Source: Calditrichaceae bacterium
GTDB taxonomy: Bacteria; Calditrichota; Calditrichia; Calditrichales; Calditrichaceae
Direction: 5' to 3'
NCBI GenBank assembly: GCA_030622395.1
Contig: JAUXGF010000132.1
Span: 1 to 7,517, forward strand
Length of the DNA stretch: 7,517 nt
Shown here: one piece after another, positions 1-4,945 of the stretch
Layout: each line of letters opens with the position of its first letter
Numbering within the stretch: the stretch's first letter is position 1
Position numbers and translations under genes: made by a program
The notes under the pieces: generated by a model
What the model was told of the DNA's origin: nothing
The model's input: the letters and a program-made list of their open reading frames with translations, nothing else
Database searches by the model: none

Positions 1-90
1 ATTCCGGCAGGCGCGCGTAGGGGCGAAGCGTTTCAGGCGATGATATTGAAATAACAGATGTAATAGTAAAGAATTTCAGGCAACGTCGTC
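1..90. repeat. Possible fragment of a dispersed intergenic repeat
   Basis: No gene is visible here. The stretch is locally GC-rich at its start (GGCGCGCGTAGGGGCGAAGCG) and contains two related pieces, TTTCAGGCGATG near 31-42 and TTTCAGGCAACG near 74-85. It resembles the GTAGGGGCGAAGC-type intergenic repeats of many bacterial genomes, but that is recalled resemblance and not a search result. The window edge cuts it. Confidence 0.3.
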
Positions 91-91
91 A

Positions 92-145
92 CGTATCAGA
101 GACCGTGCCTTAGGCAGGCAGGCCGCTTTGCTTAACTCTGATACG
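92..145. repeat. Long inverted repeat with nested hairpin
   Basis: CGTATCAGAG at 92-101 is the perfect reverse complement of CTCTGATACG at 136-145. The 34-base spacer contains a smaller GC-rich hairpin, TGCC-TTA-GGCA at 106-116, followed by another GGCA. There is no T tract after the stem, so it does not look like an intrinsic terminator. It may be a mobile palindromic repeat or a structured RNA segment. The half-site TATCAGA recurs in the palindromes at 395-429. Confidence 0.5.
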
Positions 146-183
146 AGGGAGAAACTATAGTTCACCAAGGTTAAGGCGGATAA

Positions 184-285
184 TTCTTTAGTCCCAGCGG
201 GACGAAATGTTTGTAGGAAAAGATACCCCCCCAACAATCGGAAGCCCCATCGGGGCGGCGTCCCAAAGGATTTTCTGGGGGAGAA
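184..285. repeat. Paired-palindrome dispersed repeat
   Basis: Two short perfect hairpins lie about 50 bases apart: GTCCC-AGC-GGGAC at 191-203 and GCCCC-ATC-GGGGC at 244-256. They flank the sequence ATGTTTGTAGGAAAAGAT. The pair GTCCC..GGGAC plus AGCCCC..GGGGCGGC with an ATGTTTGTAG core resembles a dispersed repeat common in Bacteroidota and related genomes, from memory. Minus-strand open frames of 84 and 60 codons run through it. They are almost certainly spurious, because their sequence is the translated repeat (for example FLQTFRPAGT). Confidence 0.55.
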
Positions 286-321
286 GAATGAAATATTTGA
301 ACATTGCTCCGCAGTGAAGCG

Positions 322-380
322 CCACTCCAATACTCCCTGCCTCCGCCTCAGGCGGACGGCAACGCTCCATTACTCCAGTC
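322..380. repeat. ACTCCA-rich repeat interrupted by a GC palindrome
   Basis: CCACTCCAATACTCC at 322-335 and CTCCATTACTCCAGTC at 365-380 look like units of one low-complexity repeat. Between them sits TCCGCC-TCA-GGCGGA, a perfect 6-bp hairpin at 342-356, followed by CGGC. The arrangement suggests a palindromic element inserted in, or mixed with, an ACTCC repeat. No protein is encoded on either strand with a convincing start. Confidence 0.4.
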
Positions 381-394
381 TTCCAACATTACGC

Positions 395-429
395 TATCAG
401 AAATCTGATATACTATCAGAAATTTGATA
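395..429. promoter_or_regulatory. Tandem 16-bp palindromes, possible operator pair
   Basis: TATCAGAAATCTGATA (395-410, 7-bp perfect arms) is followed after three bases by TATCAGAAATTTGATA (414-429), a one-base variant. The centre-to-centre distance is 19 bases, close to two helical turns, which would put two dimeric regulators on the same face of the DNA. The sites lie about 365 bases upstream of serpin 1. The regulator is not identifiable, and the sites could equally be another small repeat. Confidence 0.35.
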
Positions 430-660
430 ATTAAATGTAGAACATTACATAATTGTAATTTAGGCTCAACCGTCTAAAAATAAAGGCGTTAAGCCAAATT
501 GATAAATCGTTCTTTGATCTAATTTAAAGTGGCATAAAATTTGATATATTAACATAAGCAAATTATCTTTTTCATATTGGAAAAAATCAACACGCAGCTT
601 TCATATATACTCACATGGGTTTCCGCCCTCAACAAAGCATGAAAGTTTTGTGTTTATTTA
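430..660. other. AT-rich non-coding stretch upstream of serpin 1
   Basis: No open frame with a ribosome-binding site was found on either strand. The composition changes from the GC-rich palindromes on its left to clearly AT-rich DNA. Apart from a weak sigma-54-like site (530-545) and a 7-bp inverted repeat CTTTCAT/ATGAAAG (598-604 and 639-645), nothing is recognisable. It probably contains the promoter region of serpin 1. Confidence 0.5.
530..545 (+). promoter_or_regulatory. Weak sigma-54-like promoter candidate
   Basis: TGGCATAAAATTTGAT matches the sigma-54 pattern TGGCAC-N5-TTGCW in spacing and in the -24 GG. The -12 element is TTGAT where TTGCW is expected, so the usually invariant C of the -12 GC is missing. 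It lies about 250 bases before serpin 1, and the hairpin-rich repeat would fall in the leader. In AT-rich DNA such a match may arise by chance. Confidence 0.2.
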
Positions 661-772
661 CCCATCCCTAGCCCCTCCCAAGAGGGGAACTCCAAGTCCC
701 CCTCTATTTCTTAAAGAGAGGGGGATTTAGGGGGTGAGTTACAAGACTTTTCCCAAAGGGACGCCCTTGGTG
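661..772. repeat. Hairpin-rich palindromic repeat abutting serpin 1
   Basis: Three hairpins follow one another: CCCCTC/GAGGGG with a four-base loop (672-687), TCCCCCTCT/AGAGGGGGA extended by flanking A-T pairs (694-728), and CCAAAGGG-ACG-CCCTTGG with one bulged A (753-770). The ends also echo each other (CCCTA near 666-670, TAGGGGG near 729-734). Such TAGGGGGTGAG...CCCAAAGGGACGCCC blocks resemble REP- or MITE-like intergenic repeats. The element ends about ten bases before the serpin 1 ribosome-binding site. It takes the place of the leader that precedes serpins 2 and 3. Confidence 0.6.
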
Positions 773-793
773 CATATAATTAAGGAGAAAATA

Positions 794-2053
794 ATGTTTA
801 GAAGTATTACTCTATCCCTGCTGTTAATTATCGGCTTATTCTTAATCAACTGTTCAAAGGACTTATCCTCAATTAATGATATCGATGATAATCCTAAAAA
901 GCAGATCAGAGCCTTAACCCAAAATGAAACACAATTAGTTGAATCCGGTAAAATATTCAGTTTAAAGCTTTTTAAGAAAATTGTTGAAGAACAGCCGGAT
1001 ACAAATATTTTTATTTCCCCATTAAGCGTTTCTATGGCTTTGGGCATGACCTTAAACGGCGCAAACGGAACAACTTATGAAGCTATGCAGCAAACGCTGG
1101 AATTTGAAGGCATGACCAATCAACAAATTAATGAAGCATACCAAAGTTTGATTGATCTTTTGATTAACCTGGATGAGAAGGTTTTATTTGAAATAGCCAA
1201 TTCCATCTGGTATCGAAACACCTTTAATGTTAAGCAATCTTTTTTAGATACAACCCAATATTATTTTGACGCTGAAATTTCAGCTTTGGATTTTAACGAT
1301 CCCGCCTCTGTTGATATTATAAATAATTGGGTTAGCGAGAAGACTCATGAAAAGATTAAAGAAATCATTGATAACATTGATCCCCTGACAGTTATGTTTT
1401 TGATAAATGCAATATATTTTAAAGGCACCTGGCAGTATGAATTTGACAAGGAAAATACTGAAGATGATGTTTTTAATTTAGCCGGCGGCGGTACGGCGGA
1501 TTGCAAGATGATGAAAATAAGAGGACGGTTTGATTATTATGAAGACGATGACGTGCAAATTATTGACCTGCCCTACGGCGACGGTGATTTTAGCATGACC
1601 ATATTTTTGCCAACGCCTGGAGTGGATATTAATGAATTTGCCGCCAATTTGGATGATAGCCGCTGGGAAAATTATTTAACCAGTCTAAATAGCGACAGCG
1701 GTACATTGGAACTGCCCAAGTTTAAATTAGAATACAAATTAAAGATGAACGACGTTTTAAAGGCATTAGGTATGTCTATTGCTTTCGACCCGCAGCAAGC
1801 CGATTTTACACGAATAAATCCTGCCGGAGGTTTATATATAAGCAAAGTATTGCACAAAACTTTTGTGCAGGTAGATGAAGAGGGAACGGAAGCTGCAGCC
1901 GTAACTGTAGTGGAAATGTTCAACACATCTATTGGCGGGGACAAGGAATTTTTTATGCGCGCTAACCGTGCGTTTTTATATGTCATTCGTGAACATCACT
2001 CGGAAACAATTTTATTTATAGGCAAGATGATACAGCCGGAGTGGGAAGAATAA
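794..2053 (+). CDS. Serpin-family lipoprotein, copy 1
   Basis: This is a 419-residue serpin, a suicide inhibitor of serine (sometimes cysteine) proteases. I chose the ATG at 794 because AAGGAG (782-787) precedes it. The in-frame GTG at 734 lies inside the upstream repeat and would add 20 residues before the signal peptide. Residues 1-20 form a lipoprotein signal ending LINC, with Cys20 the likely lipidation site, although Asn at -1 is not the textbook lipobox residue. Serpin landmarks are NIFISPLSVSMAL (71-83), NAIYFKGTW (205-213), hinge EEGTEAAA (362-369) and the C-terminal ILFIGKMIQP. Counting the reactive-centre loop as in alpha-1-antitrypsin, without a gap, puts P1-P1' at Thr378-Ser379. 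An intact hinge predicts an inhibitory protein. The PROSITE-like NRPF is NRAF here (Ala393). Bacterial lipoprotein serpins such as miropin of Tannerella are precedents. The body closely resembles serpin 2. Confidence 0.95.
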   Translation: MFRSITLSLLLIIGLFLINCSKDLSSINDIDDNPKKQIRALTQNETQLVESGKIFSLKLFKKIVEEQPDTNIFISPLSVSMALGMTLNGANGTTYEAMQQTLEFEGMTNQQINEAYQSLIDLLINLDEKVLFEIANSIWYRNTFNVKQSFLDTTQYYFDAEISALDFNDPASVDIINNWVSEKTHEKIKEIIDNIDPLTVMFLINAIYFKGTWQYEFDKENTEDDVFNLAGGGTADCKMMKIRGRFDYYEDDDVQIIDLPYGDGDFSMTIFLPTPGVDINEFAANLDDSRWENYLTSLNSDSGTLELPKFKLEYKLKMNDVLKALGMSIAFDPQQADFTRINPAGGLYISKVLHKTFVQVDEEGTEAAAVTVVEMFNTSIGGDKEFFMRANRAFLYVIREHHSETILFIGKMIQPEWEE

Positions 2054-2144
2054 TTTTTTATTAATACCGGAGATATTAGAAAGATAATGGATTGGATCCC
2101 TTTTTTAAATTTCTAAAAAAATATAATTTACATTGGAGACTCAA

Positions 2145-2489
2145 ATGGAAAAATATTTACACTTTATTTTTGCATGCTTTGTTCTATTTTTTACGGGATG
2201 CGGTACAGGTTTTGATCCACTTTCAACAAAGGGTTTAAGTTATCCCCAGATCATTATTTTCGATGATATTAATTCTGTAGATATTTCAAATGATGCTGTA
2301 AGCATCAATGAAGTAAGTGTGGATAATGACACACTAAAATTAAATGTATCTTACAGCGGAGGCTCTAAGGAACACGAGTTTAAACTTTTCGGTTCGAGTA
2401 ATATAGCTGAATCAAATCATCCACAGGCTTATATTTTTATCAATTACAAACTTCTGAACTTGTTTTGCAAAAAAAGTGTTTATATATAA
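2145..2489 (+). CDS. Small lipoprotein, probably C-terminally truncated
   Basis: A 114-residue protein starting at the ATG at 2145, six bases after GGAG (2135-2138). An in-frame TTG at 2133 overlaps that ribosome-binding site and is unlikely. Residues 1-19 are a lipoprotein signal with a good lipobox (FTGC, Cys19). The rest is predicted beta-rich. DTLKLNVSYSGGSKEHEF (62-79) resembles small FCB-group lipoproteins carrying a VxYxGGCxxHxF motif, in which the chain normally continues past a second Cys into a FDLxPL segment. Here GGC is GGS (Ser74), the second Cys may be Cys108, and the protein ends at residue 114, so the last third appears to be missing. The family link is from memory and uncertain, and no function is known. 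The gap to the next gene is 23 bases, so the two are probably cotranscribed. Confidence 0.65.
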   Translation: MEKYLHFIFACFVLFFTGCGTGFDPLSTKGLSYPQIIIFDDINSVDISNDAVSINEVSVDNDTLKLNVSYSGGSKEHEFKLFGSSNIAESNHPQAYIFINYKLLNLFCKKSVYI

Positions 2490-2497
2490 AATGATGT

Positions 2498-2505
2498 AAG
2501 GAGGT
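2498..2505 (+). promoter_or_regulatory. Strong Shine-Dalgarno of the BsuPI-like gene
   Basis: AAGGAGGT, a complete match to the anti-Shine-Dalgarno, ends seven bases before the ATG at 2513. It is the strongest ribosome-binding site in the window and fixes that start. The other genes have shorter sites (AAGGAG, GGAG, AAAGGG, GAGGG). Confidence 0.75.
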
Positions 2506-2512
2506 AAAAATA

Positions 2513-3529
2513 ATGAAAAAGTTGATATTATTTTTTGTATTCTCTTTTTTCTTTTTCTGCATTGGTCAAAGCCGGGCTTATGTGACCACTGCTGTAAAAA
2601 CAGACAGCCTGGTTTATTCTTCCGGGCAGGAAATATTCATTTATTTTACTATTAAAAACCACGGCCCGGATACGTTGCAATTTAACTGGCCCACATCCTG
2701 CCAGGCCATCTATTCCATTGACGGGCAAAAAGCGGACTTAGCATGTTACGCAGTTTTAACTGAATTAACCCTCTATCCCGATTCTTCTTTTACCTGGGTT
2801 TTTAAGCATACGCAAGAAATTTTTCCCATCTATACCGGTACTCATATCCTGAAGGTAGAAGTTATTGATTATGAACAGTATTTTGCCTTTAACAATTTTT
2901 CCACCGCTTTTTTAAAACTAACAGATCAGAGCAAAAAAATATGCACTGAGGATTCCAGTTTTATTAAATTGACGGTGGTTGACGATACCTTAAAATTTTT
3001 CTGGCAGACGCCGGCGCTGAATAGCTGTCTGGAACCGTTGTGGGGCGGTTGGTTAAAAGCCGACACCTTTCATCTGGCCATGGTTGATACCGGCGCGCCT
3101 TGCGATTGCGACTGTGAAAACCACTTTCATTTAACGGCAGATTTTGCTTCCTTTCCGGACGGGCGCTATGTGCTGGATTTTGCGGACGGCGTTTACGGTT
3201 ATCCGATCTTTGATATTGGGGTGGTTGGAATCAGAGAAGAAATTATCCCGGGTTCTGTGGCGCTTTTTCAGAATTATCCCAATCCATTTAATCCAAAAAC
3301 AGCTATCAGCTATCAGCTTACAGCAGTCAGCAATGTAGAATTGACGGTTTATAATATATTAGGTCAAAAAGTGAAAACCATTGTTAACAAAAGGCAGTCT
3401 GCAGGACCTCATAGTGTTATATGGGATGGAACGGATAATAATAATCGCACAGTTAGTTCGGGTGTTTATATTTATAAGTTACAAGCCGGTAATGAGAAAC
3501 AAGGTAGGAAAATGCTATTTTTAAGATAG
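2513..3529 (+). CDS. Secreted BsuPI-like protein with T9SS sorting domain
   Basis: A 338-residue exported protein. Residues 1-22 form a signal peptide (KK, a long Phe/Leu core, then QSRA). Residues about 30-118 match the shape of the BsuPI-like fold (intracellular proteinase inhibitor of Bacillus): a GQEIFIYFTIKNHGPDTLQFNW strand pair, an SIDG turn, TLYPDSSFTWVF, and a closing TGTHILKVEV strand. A middle segment (about 145-235) carries the unusual cluster CDCDCENHFH (197-206), a possible metal or disulfide site, then DFASFPDGRYVLDF. Residues about 250-338 are a type A T9SS C-terminal sorting domain (NYPNPFNP at 254-261, VYNILGQKV, WDGTD, SGVYIYKLQAG), so the protein is probably delivered to the cell surface or medium and its tail cleaved. 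Protease inhibition is inferred from fold resemblance and from lying between serpins. BsuPI-like domains also occur in proteins not shown to inhibit anything. Confidence 0.8.
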   Translation: MKKLILFFVFSFFFFCIGQSRAYVTTAVKTDSLVYSSGQEIFIYFTIKNHGPDTLQFNWPTSCQAIYSIDGQKADLACYAVLTELTLYPDSSFTWVFKHTQEIFPIYTGTHILKVEVIDYEQYFAFNNFSTAFLKLTDQSKKICTEDSSFIKLTVVDDTLKFFWQTPALNSCLEPLWGGWLKADTFHLAMVDTGAPCDCDCENHFHLTADFASFPDGRYVLDFADGVYGYPIFDIGVVGIREEIIPGSVALFQNYPNPFNPKTAISYQLTAVSNVELTVYNILGQKVKTIVNKRQSAGPHSVIWDGTDNNNRTVSSGVYIYKLQAGNEKQGRKMLFLR

Positions 3530-3687
3530 TGTCAAAAGTAAAAAAACTGATACTCCTTATTACACAGTTTGATATTATTATAGTATTTTAAAATTAAAGG
3601 GAAAATGTCATGTTTAAACTTATCAATTTATTTCCGTTATTAATTATCGCCCTATTCTTATGCAACTGTTCAAAGGACTTATCGCCG
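3420..3687 (+). repeat. Direct repeat, copy 1 (cargo tail, spacer, serpin start)
   Basis: This segment is repeated at 7011-7282. It covers the last ~110 bases of the BsuPI-like gene, the 80-base spacer and the first ~78 bases of serpin 2. The coding tail differs at only three positions up to the stop, and both encode the same last 37 residues (from VIWDGTD to the end). The spacers share GTGTCAAAAGTA, GATACTCCTTATT, ACAGTTTGATATTA and AGTATTTTAAAAT, with small indels. Upstream of 3420 the two sorting-domain genes are much less alike. Confidence 0.85.
3530..3609 (+). promoter_or_regulatory. Conserved leader of serpin 2
   Basis: The 80-base spacer is largely conserved in the spacer before serpin 3. 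It contains GATACTCCTTATTACACAG, TTTGATATTATTATAGTATT and the ribosome-binding site AAAGGG (3596-3601), eight bases before the ATG at 3610. An out-of-frame ATG at 3605 overlaps the leader and is not the start. TTTGATA with TAGTATTTT could be promoter elements, but no hairpin-plus-T terminator separates the upstream gene, so readthrough is possible. Serpin 1 lacks this leader. Confidence 0.4.
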
Positions 3688-4857
3688 ATTAATGATAATC
3701 CTAAAAAGCAGATCAGAGCCTTAACCCAAAATGAAACACAATTAGTTGAATCCGGTAAAAAATTCGGCTTAAAGCTTTTCAAAAATATTGTTGAAGAACA
3801 GCCGGACTCAAATATATTTATTTCCCCGTTAAGCGTTTCCATGGCTTTGGGCATGACCTTAAACGGCGCTGACGGCGAAACATACACTGCTATGCAGCAA
3901 ACGCTGGAATTTGACGGTCTGACCAATCAACAAATTAATGAAGCATACCAAAGTTTGATTGATCTTTTGATAAATCTGGATGAAAAAGTTTTATTTGAAA
4001 TAGCTAATTCAATCTGGTATCGAAACACCTTTAATGTTAAGCAAGATTTTTTAAAAACAAACCAGAAATATTTTGACGCTGAAATTTCAGCATTGGATTT
4101 TAACGATCCCGCCTCTGTTGATATTATAAATAACTGGGTCAACGAGAAGACCAATAAAAAGATTAAAGAAATTATTGATAATATTGATCCCAATGAGATT
4201 ATGTTTTTGATTAATGCCATATATTTTAAAGGAACCTGGCAGTATGAATTTGACAAGGAAAATACTGAGGATGATGTTTTTAATTTAACCGGCAGCGGTA
4301 CAGTGGATTGCAAGATGATGAAAATAAGAGGACGGTTTGATTATTATGAAGATGATGACGTTCAAATTATTGACCTGCCTTATGGAGACGGTGATTTTAG
4401 CATGACCATTTTTCTGCCAAAGCCAGGAATGGATATTAATGAATTTGCCGCCAATTTGGATGAAAGCCGCTGGCAAAATTATTTAACTTATTTAAAAAGC
4501 GACAGCGGTACATTGGAATTGCCTAAGTTTAAATTAGAATACAAATTAAAGATGAACGATGTTTTAAAAGCATTGGGTATGTCTATTGCTTTCGACCCGC
4601 AGCAAGCCGATTTTACACGAATGAATCCTTATGGTGGTATATGGATAAATAGAGTGCTGCACAAGACATTTGTTCAGGTAGACGAAGAAGGTACTGAAGC
4701 GGCGGCCGTAACTGTAGTAGCAATATTCATCAAATCTATTGGCGGCGATGAGGAGTTCTATATGACAGTTAACCGGCCGTTTTTGTTTGTCATTCGTGAA
4801 CATCATTCGGAAACAATTTTATTTATCGGCAAAATGATACAGCCGGAATGGGAATAA
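3610..4857 (+). CDS. Serpin-family lipoprotein, copy 2
   Basis: A 415-residue serpin paralogous to copy 1. It has the same Cys20 lipoprotein signal (LCNC), the same helix-B motif FISPLSVSMALGM, NAIYFKGTWQYEF, and the same FIGKMIQPEW end. It lacks three residues near position 28 (NDN against NDIDDN) and one C-terminal Glu relative to copy 1. The hinge is intact (EEGTEAAA, 359-366). Gapless alignment with the alpha-1-antitrypsin loop puts P1-P1' at Lys375-Ser376, so a trypsin-like or Lys-specific target protease is predicted, unlike Thr-Ser in copy 1. The signature NRPF (388-391) is intact. A 69-base block (3692-3760) is identical to 885-953 in copy 1, pointing to recent duplication or gene conversion. 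The protein should sit lipid-anchored in the periplasm or on the outer surface. The following gene starts 88 bases downstream. Confidence 0.95.
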   Translation: MFKLINLFPLLIIALFLCNCSKDLSPINDNPKKQIRALTQNETQLVESGKKFGLKLFKNIVEEQPDSNIFISPLSVSMALGMTLNGADGETYTAMQQTLEFDGLTNQQINEAYQSLIDLLINLDEKVLFEIANSIWYRNTFNVKQDFLKTNQKYFDAEISALDFNDPASVDIINNWVNEKTNKKIKEIIDNIDPNEIMFLINAIYFKGTWQYEFDKENTEDDVFNLTGSGTVDCKMMKIRGRFDYYEDDDVQIIDLPYGDGDFSMTIFLPKPGMDINEFAANLDESRWQNYLTYLKSDSGTLELPKFKLEYKLKMNDVLKALGMSIAFDPQQADFTRMNPYGGIWINRVLHKTFVQVDEEGTEAAAVTVVAIFIKSIGGDEEFYMTVNRPFLFVIREHHSETILFIGKMIQPEWE

Positions 4858-4945
4858 AGCGGATTTGGAATTGGAGCTCAGGCTGAGTACTGGTAATTTT
4901 TAACCTTAGCCTAAACTTTTTAAAATAAAATATGAGGGCATTATT
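4858..4945 (+). other. Spacer with weak hairpin before the 724-residue gene
   Basis: AGGCT (4880-4884) can pair with AGCCT (4908-4912), with a shorter GGT/ACC pair inside and AAACTTTTT after it. A compact CTCA-GGC-TGAG palindrome (4877-4887) overlaps the left arm. This could be a weak terminator or attenuator, but the long loop and short stem make it doubtful. GAGGG (4934-4938), seven bases before ATG 4946, is the ribosome-binding site of the next gene. Confidence 0.25.

Noticed and set aside
76..370. Two minus-strand open frames (84 and 60 codons)
   Set aside because: They lie across GC-rich palindromic repeats, and their peptides are the translated repeat. The palindromes explain the lack of stops better than a protein would.
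92..429. CRISPR array
   Set aside because: The repeated elements are different palindromes at irregular spacing, not one direct repeat with unique spacers, and no cas gene is present.
734..793. GTG-initiated N-terminal extension of serpin 1
   Set aside because: The extra 20 codons are the tail of the hairpin repeat. They have no ribosome-binding site and would bury the lipoprotein signal. AAGGAG sits properly before the ATG at 794.
2101..2120. AT-only inverted repeat as terminator of serpin 1
   Set aside because: TTTTTT...AAAAAA can pair but has no GC stem, so it would not form a stable terminator. It is likely just AT-rich spacer.
2133..2144. TTG start for the small lipoprotein
   Set aside because: The TTG overlaps the GGAG that serves the ATG at 2145, and the ATG gives a normal lipoprotein signal.
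3144..3338. Plus-strand 64-codon frame inside the BsuPI-like gene
   Set aside because: It is a shadow frame overlapping a well-supported coding region and has no ribosome-binding site or recognisable motif.
4858..4930. Rho-independent terminator after serpin 2
   Set aside because: The stem is only five pairs with a ~23-base loop and a T tract displaced by AAAC. It is kept only as a weak hairpin, not called a terminator.
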